Assembly: GCF_032854445.1 (NCBI RefSeq)
Contig: NC_088295.1
Location: forward strand, 75,608,028 to 75,672,027
Direction: 5' to 3'
DNA from: Liolophura sinensis
Taxonomy: Eukaryota; Mollusca; Polyplacophora; Chitonida; Chitonidae
DNA: 64,000 nt
Below, piece after piece: positions 44,516 to 58,700 of the stretch. The position numbers and the translations under genes are program-made. Numbering within the stretch: position 1 is the first letter of the stretch; each line of letters starts with the position of its first letter. The notes below the pieces were generated by a model. That model saw only the letters and a list, made by a program, of their open reading frames with translations. It was not told where the DNA came from and searched no databases.

Positions 44516-47500
44516 AAATAAATAAAACAGTCGTAACTTAATATGGCTATGTAATTTACAAATGAGCATATACTACCCTCGCTATGCATAATGGGGTGCA
44601 ACTAATACGATAGGAGACAGACAGCAAAACACAGAACCAATTATCTAGAATAATACTTTATAATGAGCTCAAACCTACAAAACTTTCAGTTCAAAGAGAA
44701 AAGCCATCAGCAGCTGTAAGCATAATCTGAATAAATTTTGAAAGGTTCTATTGCAAGGTGTTTAAAAATGTCGTCCAACGAAATCCAAAAACTTGTACCA
44801 CAATATATAAACGTACACACTAAAAACTCCGCTCGCGGCATGCCATGCCTAGCTTTATAACACAGACGCATAGTAGATTATAGATCTAGACAGACAGGTT
44901 GTGACCTTGGTGATAACCATATTGGGGTTGACCAAATGCTATGTGGTCCATCATCCTGCAACAGATAAATGTCATGCCCGTCTAAATATCTTTTCTCGTT
45001 TTCGACACGCTGTCAGTCGGGCATGCACCTAATCGTAACGTTTTTTACAGATATAAACATTATCTTGAAAGGTTTATGAAGGACTGCGTATATGATCGTT
45101 TTCCGTACCAGATAGCAAAACTTGGCATTCTACCCCACAACTTAATACAGGACAAAACATAATGGCTTATGAAAAAATTGGGTACATTTCAACCATATAC
45201 TAGACACTAGACATATACATATTTAGAGGCTTAATAAACACCCCGACGTGTTTAACTCTTTCACAAAACATTATGGCCTCCACATATTTATCAGCGTAAA
45301 ATGGACCAAAATAAAATCAACTTTTAGTCGGATTGATGGTTTGAATCTAGTGTTTGATGTAGGTTACTTGGCTTTGGTGAGGCTAAATCCATATTTCTCG
45401 CCCTCAAAGCACAGATCAGCTTTGTGACTGACTGACGGCCTAACTTTATCATCTAGTGTCATGCAAAACATGAATAACAGCTTTCCGTGTGTTACAAGAG
45501 ACAATTTAAAACGTCTGGATGCTGGATATTATTTCGATATTTGTCTTTTTTTATCACTTTTGATTGTTTTCATTCACCAGCTTTGTCTTTTTTTTCTGGA
45601 TACCTGATGGACTTGATCAAAGAGCAAATTTACAAAAAATACAGATAGCGGAATGCAATGTATAATTTTAGTGCGCTGTTTGGGCACTATTCATAAATGA
45701 TGAGACATTTCGCAGATAATCAAATATCAGTTAGACAGCATTATAGTTTTGAAGTCAAATGATGAATGGCGATTGACCATTAGTTATTCAATGGATTTAG
45801 TTTTTTTGTTAAGTGCAGGAAAGGATTTTTTTCTTAAAAATAAATAAAAATAGGAAAATTCAACATTCTTATCATTCCAATGAAAGTAGGCTGCTCTTAT
45901 AATATTTTATACAACAAAGAGCCATGTTTCATCAACTTCGATTTAAGAAAAAAAAAATAAAACGGACAAAACGTTCATGGCAAAATCAACTTTTGTCGCT
46001 TTTCTGTAAGACTGATTCCAAACTAACAGAAATAACACATAGAACTGTAAAATGATTAATCCAATGTTTGGCATCGTTGAATAATAACAGTGTATCTCTT
46101 ATGTCAGACTTCTATTCAGTTAAGCAAGCTGAACAAAATGCATTCTGTATCCAGTGCTTTTTGAATTGTCTGGACATTAAGATTTTTGGCAACAAACCAT
46201 AAAAATATCCACAAGGGAATCTAATTATAACATCGTTTCTTTTTTTGCTTCCGGTTCTATAATGGACGGGTTAGTAGGCACCTAGCGAAAGGCAAAGGCC
46301 CATAGAGCCACTTTCCCAAAACTTGGTAAACCACACCATTGGTCATAGCTGATACAAAAAATTGACGACATCTTATGTCACTTTAACCCAGACAACATCA
46401 TTTTCGAATATAGTTATTTCACCGCGGCTTAGAACGTCATCCTCCACCCAAAGTATATTAGCCCACATTAAGTCAATAATTTAAAGCCTAGTAAGAACAT
46501 ATGACACATGTGGTTGTATGCTGAACTCTTCAGTCCATGGAGGTAACATTGCACAGTCTTCCAAACATCACCGAATTTACCCCGGTCTTTGTTTCAACTG
46601 CCACATTCCAGCTGTAAGAATGCACAGAGTAACAGTGTGCACAACCATTGCAGTCGCATAGTGGATCTTTCGAGCCTCGAAGTGTATTGACAGAAGATCA
46701 CAAACAATCAACACCTATAATAGGGACTATAGGCTATGGATTTTCAAAATAATTGATTTGAGAGTACCGTATTCATTTCTTTTAACCGCTGCCCTCGTCG
46801 CAGCGATCGTTCCCTCCCTTACGCAGAATGATCATCGCCATTACAGAGATGCAAACAATTATTCATCAATGCCAGGGAGTGTTCAACAGGAAACAGGTTT
46901 ACGATATATTCATGTTCTGTTGTGCTGATGTATGTGGAAATCATAGGAAAACGTAACATATTGCACATATGCGTGTTAACACGACTTAGAATGATAGGCC
47001 TGTAAATCATAGAGGTTTAAGATATTGTGGGAATAAACCCGTGAACTACAGACAGTGTCATCTATAAATACCTGATGAATTGTCACACATTTTCTTCCTA
47101 AATTTTAAATACATGTTTGGAATAATAAATATTCCACGCACAGATTATACATATATATGCACGGACACGCAAGATACTATCGATTTCACATAAACCCAGT
47201 TAGCTAGATCGTGGAAGGCAGTATTGGCAGACATCTTTAAAAATGTCATCTGTCGAACTCTAAGAAATATAGACGTCAACTTTTACGACGGGACCTAAGC
47301 GCTCACGATCATAACTCGGTCCAAATATGAGATCTGAACATTTTATAGGTGCTCTATTAACTTAACGTTAGGATCATAACCCAGTAATAAAAACGAAATG
47401 ATCATGGCTAATTGACGCCCAAAGCCATCTAGTTGTGGCTTATGTTCATAAAACCCAGAGTACGTGGAACGCCAGTGTTTACGCCATGCCTGACTAAGCT

Positions 47501-47760
47501 ATCGTTATGTTTTATAGATAATGAGCAAACGCAGTGAATACGCAAACGTTAATTACACAGTCACAGAAGGCATACTTTGTTCAATTGATGTCATAACTGA
47601 TTGAGTACATAATTAAGTATTGGAAGTGAAGAGCAATTTACACCTTAGTACCTGCATTATTGACATGAATAGTGCATACTATTCTCGCATGAATGCAAAT
47701 GATGTGTTGTCATCACAACACGTTAGCTAAGCCAAAACGTCGTACAAATGGCTAGGAGAA
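44516..47760. other. AT-rich non-coding stretch, no gene seen
   Basis: More than 3 kb with no recognisable coding sequence or repeat family. No frame above 63 codons. The composition (A/T homopolymers, poly-T at 45545-45600) would suit UTR or intergenic DNA. Confidence 0.5.
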
Positions 47761-47764
47761 ATTA

Positions 47765-48049
47765 TTTATTTATTTACTTGATTGGTTATTTACGCCTTAC
47801 GCAAGATTATTACTCTTATATGATGGTTGGAGGAAACCGGGCCCAGCCCAGGGAAACCCAAGAACATACGAACTATAGTGGAAGGAGACAAAAGACCATC
47901 AGCAAGTGGCAGACAGACTTTTCCATGCTCGACCGAAGACGGACCCAGCCTGAGCTGGAATGAACTCAGAGCTACTCTCAACGGTGAAAGCCCACTGACA
48001 CAGTGTGCTGCGCTAGCACTTTTATCACTTGGCCACGAAGGTCCACGTA
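47765..48049 (-). mobile_element. SINE family A, diverged, with short duplication
   Basis: TTTATTTACTTGATTGGTTA, GATGGTTGGAGGAAACCGGG, CCATGCTCGACCGAAGACGG, GCTGCGCTAGCAC, GGCCACGAAGGTCC. The flanking AGAAATTA (47757-47764, 48050-48057) is a plausible 8-bp duplication. The body contains an extra stretch (ACTATAGTGGAAGGAGACAA). Confidence 0.85.
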
Positions 48050-48059
48050 AGAAATTAGC

Positions 48060-50030
48060 ATGAAATCGAAATGTGTGAAGTTGTTACTGTTCTTGAGGAT
48101 AATCAAAGTGTTGCACTGATGACCAACAGAAACCACCGATAGACAACATAAACATACATTGTTTAAGAAATTGAAGTAACTGACACATTACTTTAATGAT
48201 TAGGGAAGGTTTTCCCGAGAAACAAAACAGGTCCCCAAAAGATAATTGTACAGTGACAGGACATTTGTATTATTACAATATATAATATGAAAGACCAGCG
48301 CACTGACGGCCGTGCAAATGAGTCAAAACAGATGCGGAATACCACACCCACCTCCACTTTCCGCATAATCCACGCTGTAACAGGACTGTCCTTAAACACA
48401 TGTTATACAAAAACTACTAGGACCAGTGGAAAGCAAATGCTTGGATTGCTTTAGAAAGTAACTACCGCCTGTCAGGCAATTGCAATAGCCGTGTCTTTTC
48501 AGACAGAATGGAAAACAAACACGACATAAGTGGGAACCCGCTTTAGGGGTTAGACAATCCTTCACATGCTATTGTCCCCACTATTTGACAGAATCGAATC
48601 GGACAGCATCTAAACTTTGATCGAGATACCATGTCTTATTGAACCGCGAGTGACATCTGAATGATCAGTGTGTCTCACATGCCACAGTTTCTCCGGGTTA
48701 ATTACCCTCACAATGTCTCCCATAAGAGTAGTTGAAATTGAATTGTGGAAGGAAATTGGTGCCCACGAAGACGTTTACTTATACAGCTGGTACATAACGC
48801 TGTTTGGCCAAAGGGAAATTAGGCTTATTTACAGTGCGGCGAACACATGGCTGAAGATCATGAAGGTGTCTCAGGCTGTCACAAAACCACACACTCCAAC
48901 TTCTCTGGCAATGCCGTAATGACGGTTAGGTTACGAAACATGGACTAGCCTGAATTCAGAGCAATTCACCTTATCTTACAGTCCTTTTGCTCTATGGAAT
49001 GGTCTTGTAACGTGGAAGTGGCCTTTTTACAAAATGGATATAGACGCCAACAGGAAGTTTTTACACCAAGGTGATTTGGCAAGCGGTCCACACTACACAC
49101 TATATAGCAACCAGTATTGGAATACTGGAAGTGTGAATCTTATTAATTCTGTAGCCGTTAATGTTAATCTGCGTCCACGGAATTCCAACAGGAGAGTTGG
49201 CCACCCAGCAAGACTTTCCCAAGACAGATATTTAATCATGGAATCATGTACGCCAACCAGTAATGGTTAGTGAGCAATGCTCTTCAGATGCTAATGAATG
49301 GCCTTTATTTCTACAACACTTTTGTCAAAATGTAGCAAATAATTGGAAACATGTTAGGAATTTTATCGATATTGTTTTCGTCCTGTGTGCTATTCCTAAG
49401 GAATGTTGAATTCAAATAGCCTTATCATTCATATCCTACTCCACAATGCATCAAAATAAAATTGAAACCCAAGAAGCTACATACTTAGATGCTTGATTTC
49501 AGTGTTCGCTGCAAGACCAGTTCCATCGCTTTAGCTCGAATTAAGCTCACACTTAAGGCAAACATTTTGCTAAACCCTACATTTAATGAAATTCGAAACA
49601 GTATTTATTGAAAACAGGTATTTATTGTCATCGGAAATCATTTGAAACAGACGTTGTCTTGTCTTTTTTCTGTTGCAGTTTGGGTGATGAATTACCACAG
49701 ATACAGGAATTTTAAGAATAGCACTTTAAGAAAAGCTTTTGTGTACTTTATCGGGCAAATCCTGTTGTCCACATGTAACGAAACGGCATCCATTGTTATA
49801 CATGCGCCGTGATCCGGTATGCAGCCAGATACGGGTAATTCTGACTGACATTTGATGCACAAACCGCGCAGGTCAGCCCGTGTAATTACAGGCAGCTCTT
49901 GACAAGAAGTTAGATGCACCGTGAACTCTGTCAGGGGATCTCAACTGATATAAGCGACACCGGGTATCACGGTGCCAGAGTGCAACTCTAGGCACACCAT
50001 ACTCAACTGAATCTTGTATAAATGACTAAG
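48060..50030. other. Non-coding stretch, no gene recognised
   Basis: Two plus-strand frames of 78-83 codons (48668-48919, 49034-49270) have ordinary composition but no recognisable domain, so I leave them uncalled. Confidence 0.4.
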
Positions 50031-50039
50031 GGCATATAG

Positions 50040-50175
50040 AGTAAAACTAGAGCAGCGACGACAGTGTGATAATTGACAAATGGTCACCATTGATCAGTGG
50101 AATACGAGCTCAATTTAAAGTTAGGGTTTTATCCTAACTGTTCATGTAAATGCTTAGTAACAAATTGCGCACTTT
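50040..50175 (+). repeat. Dispersed repeat R3, copy 2
   Basis: AGAGCAGCGACGACAGTGTG + ATAATTGACAAATGGTCA, followed by the weaker AATGCTTAGTAACAAATTGC block that also follows R3 at 55.5 kb. Confidence 0.75.
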
Positions 50176-51217
50176 ACCCACGACAGAAGATTGTCCAAAT
50201 CACGATTCGGGCCGTCAACCGGCAGACGTACCTATTACATACAATATCCTGCTATAAAGAGAGAAAAGGTTTAAAGCTTTATGTATTATACACAACACCT
50301 AGTATCATGGTATCCCAGATCAACCTGATGTTTAATGCATTTTAGTGTCCTTTGTTCACCTAGGCTAGATGATTCACGGTGCAATCGTGCAATGAAAGAG
50401 ACTCATTACGACAAAGAGGGAAACACCCCTTGCATCCAAGTCGCCATAAATTGTTTATTTGTGTTACGAGACGAATCCTTCCCTAGACACATGTATACCA
50501 TATTCACTTAAGTGGTGTGACATGGAAGAGACTGTATTACGAATACCGTCTTTAAACATTGTATTATACTTTTTTATTTCTTCCTGGGTCATTGTCTGGC
50601 CTAGATTTTCCGATTTGTTTACCTCATAGTAAGCACTGTAATTCAGTCCAACGTCCTCGAGATTTCGGTGTTTATGACTTTAGTGTCCTTGTACATAGGA
50701 TTTACATTCTGGAAATATGTATCGGTCTTGTAAACATGTTCACACTCAAACCATCCAGAAATTTCTTTTACGTTAGTCTATAAATATGAGCGACGTATTT
50801 GTGAAGCTCGCAGTCATTTAAGGGCAGTCATTCACTCAAGTCCACTTGTGAGTAGTTATTTTCTCAAGTCCATTTGAGAGCAGTCACATTTACTGTCATT
50901 CACTGTGAAGGGGTTTGTCACGCCAATCGACATTAGTGCTCTCCATTTTCTGTACAGAGCACTTTGTGAGCTTGTGGTTGGCTTGTGTTTGTGTTCTGTC
51001 TTTTTTGGAGACGTTATTTTGGAGCTTGTTTCGCTCAGTGTCTCTTTGTGTCATCAGGTACATTTTCCATCCCAAATTTCCCTGAAAGTGTGTATCTTTC
51101 CGAAGAATAATTTCTAATTATTTGTATTGTTTTGTATATTATTGTCAGTTGTATTATTTGTCTATTTCGTTAAAATATATATATTGAATTTATTCAAGCG
51201 TCTTCGTTTTTCTTTAT

Positions 51218-51294
51218 TCGTCGCCATATGACTGAAAAATTGCTAACTACGACGTTAAACCCCAAGCACTCTCTCACTCACTCGTTTGATCTCT
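51218..51294 (+). mobile_element. SINE family B, tail fragment
   Basis: GTCGCCATATGACTGAAAAA, TTGCTAACTACGACGTTAAA, CCCCAAGCACTC, then CTCACTCACTC. Confidence 0.85.
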
Positions 51295-51299
51295 CTTTG

Positions 51300-54200
51300 T
51301 TTGATCTTGTGTAAGACCTATCGCTCATCTGAGAGTTGTACAAGTTAGTTGTTTATCATCTTGACTCTCCGATAGTGGTTGATTGACTGATTGATTTAAT
51401 TTATTTCGCTGATTTGTGCGTGACGCTTACTTAAGAGTGCTTTACTCATAGGACATCGGTTATATTTATACACAAAGTGCGAAAGGCTTTAAGCTGCACA
51501 ACATCGACCATTCCCTCGAAATAAAACAACAACAAAAAACAAACAAACAAACAAAAACAAAAAGTTTAGATGATACATAAGCTAACGTGTATGCCTACGT
51601 AAAATAGACTTAACCTGTAATATATACCGTCAAATTACGTTAAAATGTCCAAGAGTGTTTTTTGTACTCATACAGATTTACTACATATTTAGCTGACTTT
51701 CTAAGTGCCATGTCATCTGGGCTTCCGGTGTCCAGTCATGTTTGGCGGGTCAAAACAATCCCGACGGAAATGAGAATCTGATCTGCATTTGAAAATGTTC
51801 GTTGCATGAAGATACTGCGAGAATTGGTCAGTAAAGTGAATTCCTTTACGATGCTGTCGTCAGCCAGTGCCAACTACATGCATGGATTTTTCACCAAATC
51901 AGTTCATAGGGATAACTGATGTAAGAGGCTAAACACCCCGAGTTTACCAGCTTTCTTGGGATTGATTCTCTAGGAAAACAAACTACTGGTATCACCATGT
52001 AACAGCGTGAAGCCGGTGATAAAAAAGCAGGCGTATTTCACACATATTGTTCTCGAAGTCAAAATTGGATAGCGCCTATCTAGCAATATGCAATTACAAA
52101 AACTGTGACCATGTAATTTGCAGCATGAAGTAAAAGTGGCTGCCAAACAGATTTCTGTTGACGGCGTCGTAAAAAAGGAAGTTAAATGCAGTGTCACTAT
52201 TGATGAATTGAAAATGTCATTCCTACCCAGAGGGTGTGTTTTATGTCATGGTGCTTGATGTAGAGTTTTTATTGAGGTAGTATGTTTCGCTTCACCTTCA
52301 CGTATTATGCCCGCATCACATATAACTCCGATGCACTTTACTATAGCTCTCTAAACAACTACCTCAGCATCGTGTCCACTTACAGAGTTTCGTTCCACAG
52401 AGAGCAGTCGTTACAACACCCAGTTATATAAGAGCAAGAACTTATTCAGCATCAAGATGTACTCTTCTTTCACAAACTATTCTCAAACGCTATGTTCTTT
52501 CCTCTCATCAGTCCCCCTGGTGGACAAAACATAAAAGGGTATCTAGCAATTCGTTTTCACGGCCATTGAAGCCTTGAGCTCATAATGCTCTTACACTCAT
52601 AGAGCGAGAGCGTCACAGTAATGCATTGTTTACTCGTTTTGACAACAGTCTAATGAAGTCTATTGATAACTTCATCATTAATGTACAACGATGGCTGCTA
52701 AAACCGTTAACTGGTCCAAATATGGCAGTAATAGAGCCGAGGTCATTCTCAACAGAAAGCAAAGGTTACGGTTTGTAACAATGTCATTTAGCTCACCTGA
52801 TCGCCAGCAATGTTATTACTGTTCCTTCAAGCGAAGGAATACAACACATGACTCGCTTATAAATCGCAACATAAAACCAAACACAAGCACCGTTATTTTT
52901 CTATTGGTGTGAACTCAACCGCTGTGGAATAGGAAGGCAACCATCCTACATAATTACTGTCTATAAGTCGGTAAACACGCTCTTGTGTACTCAACGGCAA
53001 AGTAACGTGGCTCTTACATCAGTCAACTTAGTTTAGGCGCATAAATAGTGCCATTAATACCAACATCGGGTTCTGTGGGGTCAAGCTGGAATCCTAGTAC
53101 AGGTCGACTCAAAGTGCAGACGACCTGTTTTATGTTAGGGCTACGGCAGATATTGCCCCTAACTTCATAATTAAAATCTATATAAATGGTGAAGGCGAAG
53201 TTGGGAGCAAACTTTTGTCAGCCAAGCGTGTAATGCAATGACGGGTTGGCGACTGACGAGCACGTGGGAGGTCGTGGACATTAGGACAAGAGTGGACGGA
53301 TGGAGTTCATAAACTGCCCACAAAAGCCGTGGGTGTCTCCTTAGGCAACAGAAATGGTACAGGACGAGACTGCACCTTGTAAAACCAGCAATAACGCTCC
53401 CGGCTCAAGTATAGGTTTTAGTCTTCGTTTTAGTCACGTCTATATATCGTCCGAACAAAGGCCGTACAGCTATAAACGTTCGCAGTAAAGATTAAAGCAA
53501 AGACGTGAGGCCATCAAATATCCGAACTGAAAACAGTTTGTTCGAATTAACTAACAGAACATTCCCAATCTCAGGGTGAAACCACAGACGGTTCTTGTGT
53601 CTTGATAATGGCTTCTCGTTTGATATTGAAAGGTCTGTGGGGTGTGTCTTACGTGAGCTTTCAGGACGGGAAGAAGCTATCTAACGTCCTATCCCTCGTA
53701 CTGGTGTTTGAACAAACGTATGCTTACAGGAACATTTCTTTGTCTCTGAAGTTTTGGTATAAGTATATTAACAAACCCCACAAGTTTCCGAAATAAATGG
53801 GCAGGTCGATAAGTCAAAGGTTTAATACATTATCGATGCTTTCTTCCAAGTGGTCTAGCATTATTTTTAACGTAAACAGTTAAATATCCTAAATATTTTA
53901 TCATTTCGCAAAACCTTTAACACCTTAATTTGCTGTTAATGTTTATAGTCAGATATAGGGTATCAGCAAACACCTTATTCATTTGAAAAGATGTATATTT
54001 TCTTTAAAAATACGCCAATTAACAAGTTTGAAATTTGTTTAGCAAAATCGGCCTTTGTTCCTACATAAGAACATGCTGTTTACCTCATAAGAGAGAGACC
54101 ATAAAAATCTGAGGCACTTAGTGATGTTTCTCATGCTTGGTTTTCTCAAAGGCTTTTCCGGTAAATTGTTTATTATCTTTAAAACACTGGATATCGCTTC

Positions 54201-54600
54201 TACCCCTGTAAATATAGTGTGTTCCGGTAAAAACTTCTCTCCACTAATTTAAGTCTGCTGTTGTCTCAGAATAGCATTGTGGGTGTTACGAGTGGTATAC
54301 GAATGCCACTTTCTCATCAACCGGGAAAATTTAATTGCGGGTTGTTTCTATGCTTGTTTCCGCAAAACAGTTTTTAATCATTTTGATTAGAGTCCATACA
54401 AATATTTATATAATGAAAGCAAACAACAAGTTTACAAAGTACCATAGTGCACTTGACACCTAATGCATTGTCATCTTTATCAGTTGTACTGTAAAATGAG
54501 GCGAAAGCCATTGATTTCTATATTAATGAGCCTGGATAACAATCAGTTCATCAGATGAAGATAAGTGTATTTACTTCCTCTGAGAATACCTAATGCAATT
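51300..54600. other. Non-coding stretch, no gene recognised
   Basis: 51376-51450 may be a degenerate SINE C tail. The remainder holds short unrecognised frames only. Confidence 0.45.
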
Positions 54601-54602
54601 CC

Positions 54603-54752
54603 CTGGAACTGGAATGGTAGGTGTAAAGTAGTTTGTCAAAGTGCTTCATAGGAAACCTTCTACAAAGAGAAGATAGACTGGAACTGGAATGGTAGGTGTA
54701 AAGTAGTTTGTCAAAGTGCTTCATAGGAAACCTTCTACAAAGAGAAGATAGA
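54603..54752. repeat. Exact 75-bp tandem duplication
   Basis: The unit starting CTGGAACTGGAATGGTAGGT and ending AAGAGAAGATAGAC is present twice with no mismatch seen, so the duplication is recent. 75 is a multiple of three, so a minus-strand frame duplicates a 25-residue block (SSLCRRFPMKHFDKLLYTYH). That frame has no other support. Confidence 0.95.
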
Positions 54753-55419
54753 CCGTAACGGCCAGTTTTTTTAAGTGGGCTCAGTAGATTGGTGGTTGAA
54801 ACCACAGAGAGTGCTGCGGTGTCATACAAACTGTGGACGTAAATGTGAATGTAATATTTATGAGCATATTGAGCTAGACGTACGTGTTTATCGATTTAGA
54901 GGGTAATGTATAAAAGGAATACAGGAAGGAAGGCTATAAAAAACACATAAGGGCTCGTGTCAAGGTGTCCGTAGCTCCTCTCAGAACTTGTTTAAGAGAA
55001 AAATAATTTTGTCTGTGACATAAACTATCCTGCTCTGGATGAACCAGACTGGGAGCGTCAAACCTCAAAGCTGCTGATTAGTATGGTAAAAATTCATTGT
55101 GGGAAAGCAGCGTGAGGCAACCTTAACATGATATGTGAGTTTTCAATCCAAACAAATTCGAAACTATTGTCTGGATATTCCAAATGTCCAAATGGACAAC
55201 AATACAATATATCCATTTAAATGAACAATCTGTTTTGAAGAATTTATGCCTTCTACGAATTCGTTATCAAATATTTTTTGTGAATGACAAATGAATTAGC
55301 CTTGGGTTGCATGAAATAAGAGCAAACAGCTTCTTGGGTATAGTGCTTAAATATTATTCTGAGGAACTATATGTTTATTTGCAACAATATAAAAAAACTA
55401 CCGCATAGAGAGAGTTAAA

Positions 55420-55570
55420 CCAGAGTAGCGGCGACAGTGTTGGCAAATGGTCATACAGGGGATCTGCGTCTGTGTGCCTCATTTAGGGTCTTATTCGATC
55501 TGTTCCGGTATATGCTTAAATAGTAACAACTTACACGTGACCTAGCACCTTGCTTAAAACCTACATAATT
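55420..55570 (+). repeat. Dispersed repeat R3, copy 3
   Basis: AGAGTAGCGGCGACAGTGTT, GGCAAATGGTCATACAGGGG, then ATATGCTTAAATAGTAACAA and GACCTAGCACCTTGCTTAAA. The last blocks also match 60525-60600. Confidence 0.7.
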
Positions 55571-55844
55571 ATGTAATATAATGCAGTGATGTTAACTGCA
55601 ATTTATCATACCTTACGTCACTTGTCCATTCTTTGTTAAGTATTCACCTTTTGGGCTGGAAGTCAAAGCGCATAAGGTACTTTTGCCAGGTCAAATACAG
55701 AATACTGAAGAACAGTTTCTTGTTGACAAAGAAACAAGCAGTGACCTTTTCAGCGGTTGTTGCGAAAGCTGATTGTTGATTATTTTTTATTTCGCATTCA
55801 ATGCAAAATATTCATTCCAGAAATGCACAATATAAGTGTGATAT

Positions 55845-55893
55845 ATTTATTTTATTTATTTTGGCTGAGGGAAACTTACGACCATCCGCAGGT
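55845..55893 (-). mobile_element. SINE family A fragment
   Basis: ATTTATTTTATTTATTTTGG, then GGGAAACTTACGACCATCCG + CAGGTT: tail and body joined by a large deletion. Confidence 0.6.
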
Positions 55894-56574
55894 TCACAAT
55901 CTAAATCAAAAGAGTTCCTATTACAATTACTCGACAACTGTATCTGCACTATAACTGCGACCTGCTGTTAATTGAATATCATTCGAGCAAATGATACAAG
56001 GTGTAACGTGAAATGCAAGCATCAACAAGAAGCTTCCAGGGCCAGGCTTATAATCAAAGGAAACACAAGATAAACATAGGTAAAGAGTTGACAGGTTTAC
56101 TGGATACATGACACACACAGCATCCTTGCTATAACTAATTGCTGAGGCACAGGAGTCCTCAAATGTCATATGCAGTGTTTGTCCTCGCCCACCTTTGTGA
56201 TCATGTATAGCTCATTAAGAGGATGTCACAAAGAGCCTGACTGATAACAAGCCTACCTAGAAATACGTCCTGATCAGAGACCAACTACTAATGACTGAGT
56301 CGGCCTGTCATTTTAAAGGTGTGACTTTTGATCACTGACATCGCCCTCTTTTACCTTGCGATAAGTTTATCTGACACTGTAACAAGAAGCTAGAACTCTC
56401 AGCTGCCGAGTGCTACGAACCGTTGTCTATAAAAGGGGGAGTGGGGTTATGTTGTGTTCTTTAATGCAGCTTTCGATGAGTGGATGCTGTCAGTCACATT
56501 GGCATGCCAGTTACGTGGAAAGAACAGGGTTGTCCACTGACATTTATGTTCCAAGACAATAATCGCAAGAACAA

Positions 56575-56760
56575 ATCACAAAACGACGTTTAACATCAAC
56601 CACCAATGAACTAAGAAAGTATATAACGTGCAAAATTTGGACGAAATCATGCAGATTGAAGCAGTTTTCGATGATGATGGAAAGACACAATTAATGTTCA
56701 AAATGAATGAGTTAAATCAGTATTCAGATCTTGTACCCTGCCAGTATATCTACAGTATAC
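56575..56760 (+). repeat. Dispersed repeat R2, copy 2 (empty site)
   Basis: CGACGTTTAACATCAACCAC, ATGAACTAAGAAAGTATATA, ATCATGCAGATTGAAGCAGT, TTTTCGATGATGATGGAAAG. The AAGAAAGTATA target of the 42.7-kb SINE is uninterrupted here. Confidence 0.75.
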
Positions 56761-56769
56761 ACACAGTAT

Positions 56770-58560
56770 AAGTTGTAGTATGACCAACAATGGTACTAAA
56801 AAGTCATTTATAGTATGTACTTTTAATGCTAATTTTGTTGGGAACTAGATCTGATTTTTAAACAAAAACATTGTCAGTTCTTCGTGTACCATATCTGTTT
56901 TTCGAGATGCAGATTGTAACACGGGAATTTCGTGATTGCACATTACATCGCTGTGACACCCTGGGATTAGCCTTCCCAGAAGGGCTAATCGAGAGGGTTT
57001 ACAAGTGCAATTTATCCTGCGTATGTACATTCAATAAATGGTACTCTCGGTGACTTTTATTTCTTATGATTTATATATATTATTCAAAAATTTTGTAAAT
57101 AGTTTAATAAATTTAAGTAGTATTATAAAAAGATTTTTCAATATTGATTATATCCGCACATGTTAAAATGCACTGATTAGCCCTCCAGTGACGTGCAATG
57201 ACAATGTTACGTCACAAATCGACTTTACCGTCATGTTGTAACGTCGAAACGTGAAATTTACGTACTAAATCAGGATGATCAGCTCTCCAATCTAGGAGCG
57301 GTCTGCTGGCGGGATGGACAAACCAATGTTGGGAGAGGTCGGAAAATCTGACTAAACTGAAACATAAAACTGTGCTTGAATTGTTTTAGGAAGAACACGT
57401 TGTCAACGGTTTATACCACCGAATGAGAGTAATCTTCACACAAACTGAAAATGTAATGCCCTTATGATGACAACTTACGCTTCCCAGTATAAAGCATCAA
57501 GCAATATGGAGCCCATTCATTTTAAAATATGTCACCAATATTTTGCATACATTTTGAAGAAAGGGGCTTGTTTTAAGCTGATAATAATTAAATCAGATAT
57601 ATAATATGTATAATGATGCAGATAATTGGTGACATTTAAATAAGTTAGCTTTTCTTAATATGCATAGACAGATGTATAAAAATACAATATTGATGACATT
57701 TACGTAGGTCAACTTTTTTTGATGCGCACGCTTTCTGTGTACATTTGTATATGGCACATTTAGTTTAATAAACAAGAAAGCAATGAAAGAGATTCCTAGC
57801 TTGGACCAGTTTAGTTGGGGCTAGAAATGCTCTCTGTTGAAAGAGTTTCTTACATTCGATTTATCTTGAATGCACCTACGCAACTCATAGTCAATCAGCA
57901 TTTTCCTTTCATCTGACAGCATGGGTAGACTCAATATTCGCTTGTCCGCCCGATCGATACAAATGCGACTCCAACTTGTACACAGGGATGAACACAACGG
58001 CTTTTGGTACTAAGAGATACCTCCTTAAATCGGCCGGTTTGCTGGTGCAAGTAGGCTTTGAATTACCGGCCTAATGAGTGACTGCCCGATAAATATACCA
58101 TACTCATCCTGCTAAGACAACATCCAAGCTCTGGCCCGGAAGAGGCACGTGGCTAGACTGACAATGCATAAATAATAGGCCGAATACACCTCTTGACCCA
58201 CAAGAAACTGCCATGGTCGATGCATTTATTGGTACTATGTCTTAATCGACTTTAATAGTCAGTTGTCCCTTTAACTGGCTGTGTATATGACCCATGTACA
58301 TGTATCTCTATTTCAGGTCTGAGAAGCCTGCCTAGCTCGCCCCCGGGTTTTGTGGAGGTCAAGATATGCTTGTTGAGGGCGTATTGCATAAACTGAACAC
58401 AAGCTTAGCTGGCAATGATTGTAAGTGGTTTATGAATAATAAAGATCCTAGTCATTGAAGAGACATTTTCTATGCATTTTGTCGATACGATTATCTTCAT
58501 TTGCCTGTAAAAAGTGAATATCGTTAATCTCAGAAATCCTCTAACTTGATGATGCTAACT
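56770..58560. other. Non-coding AT-rich stretch
   Basis: No gene or known repeat recognised. Short frames at 56845-57053 on both strands have no recognisable domain. Confidence 0.45.
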
Positions 58561-58564
58561 CACA

Positions 58565-58700
58565 AATATAACCGCTTTGGAGCAATTGGGTTCAAGATTT
58601 GTCTCCGAACTGAAGTGTGAAGGAACACTTTTTGGATAATACTGCCACAGAGACAATTTAGGCTGTTGATACACTATAAATTTCTACTCTGTTATTTTGT
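58565..58700 (+). repeat. Dispersed repeat R1, copy 2
   Basis: AATTGGGTTCAAGATTTGTC, AGTGTGAAGGAACACTTTTT, TAATACTGCCACAGAGACA, GTTGATACACTATAAATTT, matching 38685-38830. Confidence 0.75.
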
